The notes: generated from the letters alone by a model not told the origin. A DNA stretch of 64,000 bases from Nitrobacteraceae bacterium AZCC 1564 (GCA_036924835.1 JBAGRR010000001.1:4665001-4729000); one strand, 5' to 3'; positions 1-8,067 are shown, numbered from the stretch's first letter. Numbers and translations: made by a program.

Positions 1-58
1 GGTGGCCGGTGATGGTTCATCCAACCCTCTCCCAACATGAAATTTCCCCTTTGCCATA

Positions 59-135
59 AGTAACCACCTAAGTGGCGCTTGACAAGTTATCTACACCGGG
101 AGTAACCATCAAATCTCGATTAAAGAGGTTACCAC
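59..135. promoter_or_regulatory. Repeated AGTAACCA-type motifs, possible operator
   Basis: Two copies of AGTAACCAYC (59-68 and 101-110) lie 42 bp apart, about four helical turns, and a related inverted copy GGTTACCAC sits at 127-135. A TTGACA hexamer at 79-84 has no convincing -10 partner. The pattern suggests a regulator-binding region for the hydrolase/TMEM175 pair. AGTAAC half-sites remind me of HxlR-type operators, but no such regulator is in the window, so this is inference. Confidence 0.3.
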
Positions 136-175
136 ATAGTGTAGCGCCGAGCCGGGTTGGTCCAGGGAGACGAAG

Positions 176-889
176 ATGTCCGGGAAAGATGTGACGGTGG
201 TATTCGTCCATGGGGCGTGGGCCGACGGGTCGAGCTGGAGCAAGGTGATTGGCTTGCTCGCGAGCAGCGGTATCAAATCGGTCGCGGCGCCGTTGCCATT
301 GACCTCGCTGGCTGACGATGCGGCAGCGCTCGATCGCTCTTTGGAGCGCGTGAAAGGCGCGATCGTTCTCGTTGGTCACTCCTATGCGGGTGCGGTGATC
401 GCCGCGACGGGAAGTGAAAAGGTGCAAGCGCTGGTCTATGTCGCGGCGTTGGCGCCCGCCGAGAGCGAGACTGTTGCAGATGTTTTCTATCGCGCTGCGC
501 CGCATCCCGCTGCGCCCGCACTTGCACCGGACTCACACGGTCTGATCTGGCTTCCGGACCATGGTTTCGCCACGGCCTTCGCCCAGCATGCTAGCGCCGA
601 TGAAGCGACATGGCTCGCCGCTGTGCAGAGGCCGATTTCTGTCGCCTGTATCGGCACCAAGGCCCCGCGGCCTCTCTGGATGGATCGCCCGAGCTGGTTC
701 CTCGTCGCTGAAGAAGACCGGATGATCAATCCCGACACGCAGCGCTTCATGGCTGCGCGCATGAAAGCGAAAGTGGTATCGTACCCGTGCGATCACACGC
801 CGAGCGTGACTGCACCGCAGGCGGTTGCTGACCTCGTGATGGAGGCTGTGCGCAGCGTTGCGGCCAGCTTAGCCAACGGGAGGGTTTGA
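176..889 (+). CDS. alpha/beta hydrolase (esterase-like)
   Basis: A 237-residue cytoplasmic alpha/beta hydrolase with no signal peptide. The oxyanion region HGAWADGSSW is at residues 12-21, the nucleophile elbow GHSYAG at 67-72 (Ser69), the likely acid Asp181, and the catalytic His207 in a DHTPSV motif. The length and the HGAW...GHSYAG pattern match the small methyl-esterase/hydroxynitrile-lyase-like branch; the substrate cannot be read. The ATG at 176 is preceded by GGGAGA at 166-171. Its stop overlaps the next start (TGATG), so it is co-translated with the TMEM175-like gene. Possible operator repeats lie upstream. Confidence 0.85.
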   Translation: MSGKDVTVVFVHGAWADGSSWSKVIGLLASSGIKSVAAPLPLTSLADDAAALDRSLERVKGAIVLVGHSYAGAVIAATGSEKVQALVYVAALAPAESETVADVFYRAAPHPAAPALAPDSHGLIWLPDHGFATAFAQHASADEATWLAAVQRPISVACIGTKAPRPLWMDRPSWFLVAEEDRMINPDTQRFMAARMKAKVVSYPCDHTPSVTAPQAVADLVMEAVRSVAASLANGRV

Positions 890-1497
890 TGCAGGAAGCC
901 CGGAAAACAACCGCGGAGCGCTTAGGCGCTTTTTCTGATGCCGTGATCGCAGTGATCATCACCATCATGGTTCTGGAATTGAAGGCGCCGGAAGAGTCGG
1001 CGACATTTTCCGCTCTGCTGCCGCTATGGCCGACCGCCGTCAGTTACGCGATCAGTTATCTCTTCATCGCGATCATCTGGCTCAATCACCACTACCTGCT
1101 GCGCTTCGTCAAGCACGTCACGCCCGCTTTGATCTGGGTGAATTTCGTACATCTCTTCTTTGTTTCGCTGGTGCCATTTACGACCGCCTGGATTGCGCGG
1201 ACGCATCTGGCGTCGGCCCCGGTCGCGCTCTATGCCGGAATCTTCGTGTGCATCGATCTCGCTTACCGCGTGTTCGAGCGACAGGCATTCGATCAGGCTG
1301 ATGCCTCCGAACTTTCAGAGCACGTTCGGCACATCGCGCGCCGGCGGTCGTTGATCACCGTGCTCATCTTCGCCGCTGCCGTGGTGTGCGCCATCGTAAC
1401 GCCGTGGCTCGGCTTCGCTTTGGTTTGCTGCGCGCTGTTCTCATACCTCGCGCCCGAACTGCGCATCCTTCACTTCGCTCGCAGACCCCAAGCCTGA
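889..1497 (+). CDS. TMEM175-family (DUF1211) membrane protein
   Basis: A 202-residue integral membrane protein of the TMEM175 family, whose characterised members are potassium-permeable channels. The family signature, Arg11 followed by FSD at residues 15-17 in the first helix (RLGAFSDAVIAVIITIM), is intact, and further hydrophobic segments follow through the protein. I chose the ATG at 889 over a TTG at 886 because GGGAGGG at 878-884 gives good spacing. The start overlaps the hydrolase stop, so the two form a translationally coupled pair. Channel activity is inferred from the family; the link to the hydrolase is unexplained. Confidence 0.85.
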   Translation: MQEARKTTAERLGAFSDAVIAVIITIMVLELKAPEESATFSALLPLWPTAVSYAISYLFIAIIWLNHHYLLRFVKHVTPALIWVNFVHLFFVSLVPFTTAWIARTHLASAPVALYAGIFVCIDLAYRVFERQAFDQADASELSEHVRHIARRRSLITVLIFAAAVVCAIVTPWLGFALVCCALFSYLAPELRILHFARRPQA

Positions 1498-1542
1498 ACG
1501 GCGCGACAGCGCGTCCACACAGGAGGACATGCGTCTCGCCTC

Positions 1543-1574
1543 AATAACCTCTTTGAATGTAAATTGTCGGTTAT
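1543..1574. promoter_or_regulatory. Inverted repeat upstream of second hydrolase
   Basis: AATAACC at 1543-1549 and GGTTAT at 1569-1574 form a 6-bp inverted repeat with a 19-bp gap, just ahead of the AAGGAG ribosome site of the gene at 1591. It may be an operator; a chance match is possible. Confidence 0.25.
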
Positions 1575-1590
1575 CAAAAGGAGTTAAGCT

Positions 1591-2445
1591 ATGACGGCCA
1601 TCACCTACCGCTCTGTTAATGTCGACGGCGTGAAGATCTTCTATCGCCAGGCAGGCAATCCCGAAAAGCCGGCGCTGCTGCTGCTGCACGGCTTCCCGAG
1701 TGCGAGCCACATGTTTCGGGATTTGATCCCGCTGCTTGCCGATCGCTTTCATCTTGTCGCGCCTGATTTGCCGGGGTTCGGCCAATCGGACATGCCGGCC
1801 CCGAAGACTTTCGCTTACACGTTCGACCACATCGCCCATGTCATCGGCCGTTTCACCGAGGTGATCGGACTCGAGCGGTTCGCGATCTACGTGTTTGACT
1901 ACGGCGCACCGACAGGCTTCCGCATCGCCATGGATCATCCGGAACGCATCACCGGCATCATCTCGCAGAACGGCAACGCTTATGAAGAAGGCCTGAGCGA
2001 GGGATGGAATCCAATCCGCACCTACTGGAACGAGCCCTCGCAGGCCAATCGCGATGCGCTCCGCATGATGCTGAAGCCGGAGACAACCCGCTGGCAATAC
2101 ACCCACGGTGTGACTGACGAAGCGCTTGTGTCGCCCGACGGCATCGCGCTCGACAATTTCTATCTCGCACGCCCCGGCATGGATGAAGTTCAGCTCGATC
2201 TGTTCGGCGACTATAAGAGCAACGTCGCGCTCTATCCGAATTTCCAGAACTACTTCCGCACCCACAAGCCGCGGTTCTTGGCGATCTGGGGCAAGAATGA
2301 TCCGTTCTTCTTGCCGCCCGGAGCGGAAGCCTTCAAGCGCGACATGCCGCACGCTGTGGTGCGCTTCTTCGACACCGGCCACTTCGCGCTCGAGACCCAC
2401 GCGGCCGAGATCGCAGCCGCAATCCGCGAAGTCTTCGCGCACTGA
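1591..2445 (+). CDS. alpha/beta hydrolase with Asp nucleophile (haloalkane dehalogenase/epoxide hydrolase-like)
   Basis: A 284-residue alpha/beta hydrolase. HGFPS at residues 33-37 forms the oxyanion region. The nucleophile elbow reads VFDYGAP with Asp103 where serine hydrolases have Ser, as in haloalkane dehalogenases and epoxide hydrolases. Asp237 (GKNDPF) and His264 (DTGHFALE) complete the triad, with a cap region between about residues 130 and 220. Related proteins are commonly annotated only as alpha/beta hydrolase, so no substrate is assigned. The start has a clean AAGGAG at 1579-1584. The SDR relic follows about 37 bp downstream, which suggests a former operon. Confidence 0.85.
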   Translation: MTAITYRSVNVDGVKIFYRQAGNPEKPALLLLHGFPSASHMFRDLIPLLADRFHLVAPDLPGFGQSDMPAPKTFAYTFDHIAHVIGRFTEVIGLERFAIYVFDYGAPTGFRIAMDHPERITGIISQNGNAYEEGLSEGWNPIRTYWNEPSQANRDALRMMLKPETTRWQYTHGVTDEALVSPDGIALDNFYLARPGMDEVQLDLFGDYKSNVALYPNFQNYFRTHKPRFLAIWGKNDPFFLPPGAEAFKRDMPHAVVRFFDTGHFALETHAAEIAAAIREVFAH

Positions 2446-2482
2446 TGAACGAAATTAATCTGCAGTCTTTAGGAGAAATTAA

Positions 2483-3253
2483 ATGTCGAAGTCGGTTGCC
2501 ATTGTCACTGGCGCAAGCCGGTGAATTGGCCGTGCCACAGCCATCCGCCTCGCGAAAGACTTTTCCGCGATTACGCTCGCGGCACGCGGACGGGAGAACC
2601 TGGAGGCAACAGCAGCTGCGGTGAAAGCCGCTGGCGCTGAACCTCTCGTAATCGATCTCGATCTTGCCGACGTCTCGGCGCCGAAGAAAGTGGTCGATCA
2701 GACGCTCGCCAGGTTCGGGCAGATCGATGCGCTGCTCAATATCGCAGGCGCGGTGCCGCAGATCGACCTGTTCGAGATGACAGATGAGCAGTGGGACGGC
2801 GGCATAGCGTTGAAGCTCCATGGCGCGCGACGGCTTGCGATCGCTGCGTGGCCTGCGTTGAAGAGGGCCAAAGGCGCGGTGGTGTTCATGTCCGGAAACT
2901 CCGCGGTGTTTCCCAAGGCGCCTTACGCGGCGGTGGGCACCATCAATGCGGCCATCGTTGCGCTCGCCAAAGCGTTCGCGGACCGCGGCATCACCGATGG
3001 CGTGCAGGTCAACAGCGTGATGCCGGGTCCAGTCATGACCGGACGCCGCAAGTCCTATCTCGAACATTGGGCGCCGCTGCACAATATGACCATTGAGGAA
3101 GCGACCAAGAAGTTTCCGCTGGATGCCAGCATTGCACGTTACGGCGAGCCCGAGGAAATCGCTGATCTGATGGCGTTCCTTGTCTCGCCCGTAGCGCGCT
3201 GGATGACAGGCACGACGCTCCGCATGGATGGCGGCGAGGTCAAGTCGATCTGA
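2483..3253 (+). pseudogene. SDR oxidoreductase with premature TGA in the nucleotide-binding glycine motif
   Basis: Reading from ATG 2483 (AGGAG at 2471) gives MSKSVAIVTGASR, then TGA at 2522-2524, then IGRATAIRLAKDF and an open frame to 3253. The TGA replaces the GGA codon of the canonical TGASRGIG motif, a single G-to-T change, so the frame on both sides is intact. Read through, the product would be 256 residues with a C-terminal MTGTTLRMDGG typical of SDRs. The usual YxxxK is altered: Tyr is followed at +4 by Gly (PYAAVGTINAA). A restart at GTG 2621 would lack the NAD(P)-binding strand. Nonsense pseudogene, sequencing error and stop readthrough remain possible, in that order of likelihood. 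Confidence 0.8.
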
Positions 3254-3395
3254 AGCTAGATAGCCAAACAGAAGCAGGATGCCCGGACAATCCAGCGGGC
3301 GTCCTTTGTTTTGTGCGGGGAAGGGAGGCCTACAATTTTGTCCCGATTGCCGCCGCGTTTGCGCTATAGCGATCCCACGATGTGCGGGATTGGCG

Positions 3396-4226
3396 ATGAT
3401 GGCGGATAGACAAAGCCCTGTTGCGTTCTGGCGTGCCGACGATCTCGGCGCGGACATGTTGCGTGGGCGCTTTGAAGGCTTCTCCTACGATACGCACACC
3501 CACGACACCGCGTGCTTCGCTCTGATTACTGAAGGCGCGATCCGCATCCGGATGCGCGAGGGCGAATTCACCGCGCGCAAGGGCGATCTCTACGCCATCA
3601 ATGCCGACGAGATCCATGCGGGCTGGCCGATCGATCCGGCAGGATGGAGCCAGCGCACCATCTATGTCGATCTCGATCTGCTGCGCGGGAAGATCGATGA
3701 TGCTGATAAATCCCCATCGCCTTCGATCCGCGGGCCGATTATTCGCGACCGCGAACTCATCAGCGCGTTCACGGCGCTTCATGAGCTCTCGGAAACCGGC
3801 GGGCCGCGGATCGCGCGTGACGAACGCTATTTGCGTTTCACCAAGCGGTTGTTCGATCGCCACATCAACGATGCGCCGGATGCGCGTGCCGTTGGCCGTG
3901 AAAGCCGCGCCGTTCGTCTCGCCAGGGACTATCTCGATTCACATCTCGACGCGCGCGTCAGCCTCAATGACATTGCTGGGGCGGCTGACTTGTCGCCTTA
4001 CCGGCTCTATCGCGCGTTCGAGAGCGAGACCGGAATGACGCCACATGCCTATCAGCGTCAGGCGCGCATTCGTCTCGCGCTTCAATTATTGCGCAAGGGC
4101 GAGGAACTGGCCGTCACGGCGATGCTCGCAGGCTTCGCCGATCAGGCGCACTTCACGCGCCACTTCCGCAGCCGCATGGGGATCACGCCGGGGGCTTATC
4201 AGGCGGCTGTCCGCGGTCGCCGCTAG
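3396..4226 (+). CDS. AraC-family transcriptional regulator
   Basis: A 276-residue regulator with an N-terminal cupin-like AraC ligand domain (about residues 20-120; HTHDTACFALITEG, GDLYAINADEIHAG) and a C-terminal double helix-turn-helix (about 170-272; SLNDIAGAADLSPYRLYRAF and DQAHFTRHFRSRMGITPGAY). This is the AraC_binding plus HTH_18 layout of activators of small-molecule uptake or catabolism. The open frame reaches back to 3279, but the upstream part looks non-coding and ATG 3396 fits homologous starts. It ends tail-to-tail with the DUF2000 gene, sharing CTAG at 4223-4226. Confidence 0.85.
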   Translation: MMADRQSPVAFWRADDLGADMLRGRFEGFSYDTHTHDTACFALITEGAIRIRMREGEFTARKGDLYAINADEIHAGWPIDPAGWSQRTIYVDLDLLRGKIDDADKSPSPSIRGPIIRDRELISAFTALHELSETGGPRIARDERYLRFTKRLFDRHINDAPDARAVGRESRAVRLARDYLDSHLDARVSLNDIAGAADLSPYRLYRAFESETGMTPHAYQRQARIRLALQLLRKGEELAVTAMLAGFADQAHFTRHFRSRMGITPGAYQAAVRGRR

Positions 4227-4657
4227 CGATCTTTCAGAAGACCATATTTGCCGACGATCTTGCCAACGTCTTTGCGCGGGCCGTACACGCCGACCCCGAC
4301 ATAGGACAGCGCGTCGGTTTCACATTCGGCGACGGCGGCACCGAACGCCTGATAGTCGGTGGTTTGTTGGCCCTGCACCGGAAAACCGATGACGTCGAGC
4401 TTTCGTGCCAGGGCCTTCGCGCGGATGCCGGGCAGGTCGGCTGCCGATGCGCCGAGCACGGCGATGCCGATCGGAATGAGGCCGGGATGCACCGCGCCGG
4501 ATTTGTCGATCAAATCCGCGCCCGCGAGGTGCGGTCGCAGCTTGCCGATGGTCAGTGCGATCACCGCCGCGGCATTGGCGGCCCGGCCAACGGGCAGGCT
4601 GTCATCGATGACGATGACGCAGCGGCCGGGATCATTCAGGTCTTCAGCGTCGGACAT
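4223..4657 (-). CDS. DUF2000 family protein
   Basis: A 144-residue protein matching the DUF2000 fold: CVIVIDDSLPVGRAANAAAV near the start, then HPGLIPIGIAVLGAS and a C-terminal DVGKIVGKYGLL. The family has a peptidyl-tRNA-hydrolase-like fold and no assigned reaction. I start at ATG 4657 rather than 4741 because the domain begins just after it and AGAGAAAG lies upstream. It often sits beside AraC or LysR regulators; here it converges with the AraC gene, their stop codons overlapping within the palindrome CTAG. Confidence 0.8.
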   Translation of the reverse strand: MSDAEDLNDPGRCVIVIDDSLPVGRAANAAAVIALTIGKLRPHLAGADLIDKSGAVHPGLIPIGIAVLGASAADLPGIRAKALARKLDVIGFPVQGQQTTDYQAFGAAVAECETDALSYVGVGVYGPRKDVGKIVGKYGLLKDR

Positions 4658-4827
4658 AACTTTCTCTTTAGTTGGGGTAGGACAGGGCAAACGCCATCGT
4701 CTCGCGCGCAAGGTCGCGCGCGATTCCAGAGCGTCCATCATGCCGCGTATGAAACCGGAGGGGCTCCGCCTCGTCTTGAACGCTATTGCGGCGTGGTGAG
4801 CTTAATCGCTCGCCGCTAGCGAGGGCG
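4658..4827. other. Intergenic sequence, no gene seen
   Basis: Short open frames on both strands show no recognisable domain. Together with the dipeptidase remnant, the gene-free stretch 4658-5046 is best read as decayed coding sequence. Confidence 0.4.
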
Positions 4828-5000
4828 GACCACGTGGCCATCGGCCTCGACATGGTGATGGCCGCACCTCGATCCCGGCCGATCCGATCGGCTACACCGA
4901 TCTGATCGCTGCGATCCGCAAACTCACCACGCCGGAGAATGCCCGCAAGATTCTCGGCAAGAACTGGATGGCCGTATTCGGGCAGGCGAAGGCGACTTGA
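4828..5000 (+). pseudogene. 3' remnant of a membrane dipeptidase (peptidase M19)
   Basis: The + strand encodes DHVAIGLDMV and then, after a frame change near 4880, DPIGYTDLIAAIRKLT followed by PENARKILGKNWMAVFGQAK and TGA at 4998-5000. This is the C-terminal tail typical of M19 (renal dipeptidase-like) peptidases. The rest of the gene (about 300 residues) is absent upstream, where the AraC/DUF2000 genes lie. It is a decayed leftover, not an expressed gene. Confidence 0.65.
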
Positions 5001-5046
5001 GGAGGCAACTTAAGAAGGCAGCCTAAGAGGCGGGTTAGCGTAACGT

Positions 5047-5262
5047 CTAATGGCTCTTCGTGACTTTCGCGCTGCCCATGCCTTGCGGTGCGGGCAGCGC
5101 AATGGTTTCGATGCCGTCGATGTAGGCCACATCCATGTTATCGGCGGCAGCGACCGTCATCGGTGCGGCATGGGTTCCTGTGGACGGGTGCGCGATCAAT
5201 CCGGCGGTGACAAGCGCCAGCATGAAGATACCCGCGAACTCCTGAATCGTTGGCGGTGTCAT
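5047..5262 (-). CDS. Small membrane-anchored hypothetical protein
   Basis: A 71-residue protein I do not recognise. A hydrophobic segment (GIFMLALVTAGLIAH, about residues 11-25) near the N terminus could be a membrane anchor or uncleaved signal. The C-terminal half is small and polar (YIDGIETIALPAPQGMGSAK). The start at 5262 is well supported by AAAGGAGATG on the minus strand. It is monocistronic, flanked by the dipeptidase relic and a palindromic repeat that could hold its promoter. Confidence 0.55.
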   Translation of the reverse strand: MTPPTIQEFAGIFMLALVTAGLIAHPSTGTHAAPMTVAAADNMDVAYIDGIETIALPAPQGMGSAKVTKSH

Positions 5263-5314
5263 TCGACATCTCCTTTCAGAGCGTGTTCAAGCGAAACGCG
5301 TCAAAACAAAAATC

Positions 5315-5356
5315 GAGAGCTTCGGTTCTGATTCGATCAGAACGAATGTGCTCTCG
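5315..5356. repeat. Nested palindrome, GAGAGC...GTTCTGAT-TCG-ATCAGAAC...GCTCTC
   Basis: A perfect 8-bp inverted repeat with a 3-nt loop (GTTCTGAT/ATCAGAAC, 5325-5343) sits inside a second 6-bp repeat (GAGAGC 5315-5320, GCTCTC 5351-5356). I recall similar palindromes as dispersed intergenic repeats in Bradyrhizobium-type genomes. It lies between the 71-residue gene and the gene at 5468 and could affect either transcript. Confidence 0.5.
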
Positions 5357-5467
5357 GCAATCCTGTCTCCGCCGCACTTGGCGGCGGCCCGGTTCGACGT
5401 ACGTTCAGGTTGGACGGTTCATGATTCCGGATGAAGAATGCGTCCTGATTTTGAAATGGATATTGAT

Positions 5468-5794
5468 ATGCGCAGATTATTTTCCGGCCTTGTTGTCGCG
5501 GCAGTACTGACCGGTGCGTCCTATGCCCAGAACTGTCAGCGCGTCGGTAATCAGACGTATTGCGACAACGGCCTCTCAGGCCAGCGTGTCGGCAACACGA
5601 CATACTGGAACGATGGCGTCACCTCGCAACGTGTCGGCGGCACCACCTACAACAGTGATGGCACCAGCTCGCAGGACGTCGGAAACCAGACCTATTACAA
5701 CGACGGCACGTCATCGCGCCGCGTCGGCAACACGACCTATTTCAGCGACGGCCGCCAGTGCCAGCAGGTCGGCAATCAGATTTACTGCAATTAA
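5468..5794 (+). CDS. Secreted protein with tandem QRVGNxTYxxDG repeats
   Basis: A 108-residue protein with a signal peptide (MRRLFSGLVVAAVLTGASYA) followed by about five 15-residue repeats of pattern QRVGNTTYxxDGTSS and a final half repeat QQVGNQIYCN. Cys pairs bracket the array: NCQRVGN and YCDN at the front, QCQQVGN and YCN at the end. This suggests a disulfide-closed, beta-rich periplasmic or surface protein. Similar short repeat proteins are frequent in Bradyrhizobium-group genomes and have no known function. The ATG at 5468 is chosen as the start of the signal peptide. The DNA repeat unit is 45 bp, so copy number could vary by slippage. Confidence 0.75.
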   Translation: MRRLFSGLVVAAVLTGASYAQNCQRVGNQTYCDNGLSGQRVGNTTYWNDGVTSQRVGGTTYNSDGTSSQDVGNQTYYNDGTSSRRVGNTTYFSDGRQCQQVGNQIYCN

Positions 5795-5797
5795 TAA

Positions 5798-5820
5798 ACG
5801 GGCCGTTGAGCGCGGCCCGT
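5798..5820 (+). terminator. Stem-loop after the repeat-protein gene
   Basis: ACGGGCC (5798-5804) pairs with GGCCCGT (5814-5820) over a 9-nt loop, 3 nt after the stop codon. No T-run follows on either strand, so termination efficiency is uncertain. It lies between convergent genes. Confidence 0.5.
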
Positions 5821-5878
5821 GCAATTTCCGATATTTGAAACGAACGCGGCCACGCTTTGGGCAGGACGCGCAGAAGCC

Positions 5879-7699
5879 TCAAGCCTTCATGTTCGAGGCG
5901 ACCACGGTTGCGACGTCCGAATAGACGCCGACCAGCGGACCGAGGAGTTTGTGAAGCGCGTTCTTCGAGATCAGCGTGTTGTGCAGCACCAGATGATCGA
6001 CACCGGTGGTCATGAAGCACACCACGGCATCGTGCGGCGTCTCGACGATCGGCTCGCCCTTCACGTTGAATGAGGTGTTGATCAACACCGGTACGCCGGT
6101 GAGTGCCTCGAACTCCTTCAGCAGCCGATACAGCATCGGATTGGTGTCTTCGCGCACGGTCTGCACGCGCGCGGTGCCGTCCACATGCACGATCGCCGGA
6201 ATCCTGTCGCGCCATTCGGGGCGGACATTCTTTGCGATCAGCATGAAAGGTGAATCTTCGTCGCCCTCGAAAATCTCCTTTGCGCGCTCATAGAGCACGA
6301 TCGGCGCGAAGGGGCGAAACGGCTGGCGATGCTTCACGCGGCTGTTGAGGATGTCTTTCATTTCTGGCTTGCGTGGGTCGGCGATCAGGCTGCGGTTGCC
6401 GAGGGCGCGCGGGCCGAATTCGGAGCGATCCTGAAACCAGCCGATAACCTTTTGGTCGGCCAATAACATCGCGGTGTCGCGGCAGATATTGTCGCTCTTT
6501 ACTTGCGTGGTCTGGATACGGGTGAGCAGCCGCTGGCTTGCATCGTGAACTTCCTGGTCGGAATATTTTCGTCCCACATAAGCGTGGGTCATGACGAAGT
6601 TGCGTTTCTGCTTCAGCACTTCGAGATAGCCATAGAGCGCGCAGCCAATGGCAATGCCATCGTCGCCCGCGGCTGGCTGAATCCAGACATTGTCGAAACC
6701 GGCTTCGCGCGCCACGCGGCCGTTGGCGACGCAGTTCAGCGCGACACCGCCCGCGATGCAGAGGTTCTTCGCGCCGGTCTTTTCGCGCAGCCAGTTGGCG
6801 CGTGCGAGCAGCACTTTCTCGGTGTCGTCCTGCACGCGCCAGGCGAGATCCTCCCAGTGCTTCATGGACGGGCTGGTTTCCCATTTCTCGTCGCCGTCCA
6901 TGATGTAGGGGCGGTTGAGCGCTTGATTGGATTCTTGCGTCCAGCGCGGCACGATCAGCTTCTCGCCCTGCATCTCCATGGTCGGCTTGACGCGGTTCGG
7001 CCGGCCGTAAGGCGCAAGGCCCATCAGCTCGCCGCACTTATTCCAGTCACCGAAGACGTAGGTCGAGGCGCGGCTGTAGAGCGCGCCTAAGCCGGGCATG
7101 TTGTAGAATTCATCGCTCAAGAAACCGCGGTCCGGCTCCATCCAGACCTTCTTTAGGCATTCAAGCGTGGTGCCGCTGAACCTGTAATAGCTCTCGGACT
7201 CGCGCGCCAAGGCCGAGCCGACGTCGTCCGCCGGGTAGGACTCGGACACGTCCGAACGATAGCTGCCCACGCCGTCCACGATCATCACCACGCCATCCTC
7301 GAATGGCGAGGCGGCGAAGGCGCTATAGGCATGCGCCAGATGGTGCGAGATCGACACCACCTTGTCCGAGCGCGACAGATATAAAGGGTGTTTCTTGGCT
7401 TCAGCTCGCTCGAATTCGGGCAGGAAGCCAGGCAGGTCCTGATAGACGAGGCGTTGCTCCATCTCCGGCACAGGAAGGATGTAACAGTTGCGCACCACGA
7501 GATCGATATCGTCCATGGTGATGCCTTCAGCATCCAGGCAGTAATCGATCACTTCCTTGTAGAAGCCGCTCGCATGTTTCTCGCGCGTGATCCGCTCCTT
7601 GGCGATGGCGAACGCAATTTCGCCATCCCGCAGCAGACAGCCGCTCACATCATGGTCGTAGGTGTTCAGGCCGAGGACATAGGTGTGTTTCTTGGACAT
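5879..7699 (-). CDS. Carbamoyltransferase (NodU/TobZ/CmcH family)
   Basis: A 606-residue enzyme expected to move a carbamoyl group from carbamoyl phosphate, via an adenylate, to a hydroxyl acceptor. The N-terminal Kae1-like domain has VLGLNTYDHD (residues 8-17) and the metal-binding HHLAHA at 119-124. The C-terminal YrdC-like domain carries FGPRALGNRSLIADP and RPFRPFAPIVL. Length fits the family. No nod, antibiotic or capsule genes flank it, so the acceptor is unknown; the gene is single and convergent with the repeat protein. The start at 7699 has only a weak AGAAGA ribosome site, and GC and codon use look ordinary for the window. Confidence 0.9.
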   Translation of the reverse strand: MSKKHTYVLGLNTYDHDVSGCLLRDGEIAFAIAKERITREKHASGFYKEVIDYCLDAEGITMDDIDLVVRNCYILPVPEMEQRLVYQDLPGFLPEFERAEAKKHPLYLSRSDKVVSISHHLAHAYSAFAASPFEDGVVMIVDGVGSYRSDVSESYPADDVGSALARESESYYRFSGTTLECLKKVWMEPDRGFLSDEFYNMPGLGALYSRASTYVFGDWNKCGELMGLAPYGRPNRVKPTMEMQGEKLIVPRWTQESNQALNRPYIMDGDEKWETSPSMKHWEDLAWRVQDDTEKVLLARANWLREKTGAKNLCIAGGVALNCVANGRVAREAGFDNVWIQPAAGDDGIAIGCALYGYLEVLKQKRNFVMTHAYVGRKYSDQEVHDASQRLLTRIQTTQVKSDNICRDTAMLLADQKVIGWFQDRSEFGPRALGNRSLIADPRKPEMKDILNSRVKHRQPFRPFAPIVLYERAKEIFEGDEDSPFMLIAKNVRPEWRDRIPAIVHVDGTARVQTVREDTNPMLYRLLKEFEALTGVPVLINTSFNVKGEPIVETPHDAVVCFMTTGVDHLVLHNTLISKNALHKLLGPLVGVYSDVATVVASNMKA

Positions 7700-8004
7700 T
7701 GGCCATCTTCTGAGAGGAATAATCGGAACGGATCGAGCGATCGCGCATTGATGAAACGCGGAAGGGAGAGTGTGGTGCCATTGCGGCCGGCTGACGAGGA
7801 GGTCAGCATATTGAGAGGCAATATGAACGCAATGTTAAGGCGTGAGATGAATGAGCGTTCATAAAACCTCCAACTCAGTGGCTGTTATCGTTCGGTCGCT
7901 TGACCGGAGATAGAGGTTCACCATAATCTGCCGCCCGGATGATGGACTCGGCACATGTCGACGCCGGGTCTTTTTTGAATCGCCTGATTGGGACAGCAGG
8001 TTCA
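7700..8004. other. Intergenic, nothing recognised
   Basis: This is the 5' flank of the carbamoyltransferase gene. No conserved frame, clear promoter or strong hairpin was seen on either strand before the repeat at 8005. Confidence 0.4.
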
Positions 8005-8067
8005 CTAGTGTGGCGTCTCGCAATTGCCGATCACAAATCGATCGGTTATTCGGAGACGGGACACTAA
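8005..8067. repeat. Outer-arm-only remnant of the CTAG double-hairpin element (family 1)
   Basis: It starts CTAGTGTGGCGTCTCGCAAT, the outer left arm of the element at 18920, and ends CGGTTATTCGGAGACGGGAC plus ACTAA, the outer right arm of the same element. Neither arm has the extra bulge bases seen in inner arms, and the spacer and both inner arms are missing. The two arms are therefore not complementary along their stems. It looks like a precise internal deletion of the 165-bp dimer. Confidence 0.75.

Noticed and set aside
5530-5790. Regular 45-bp repeats that could suggest a CRISPR-like array
   Set aside because: The repeats are in one open frame encoding a 15-residue protein motif, there are no unique spacers, and no cas genes are near.
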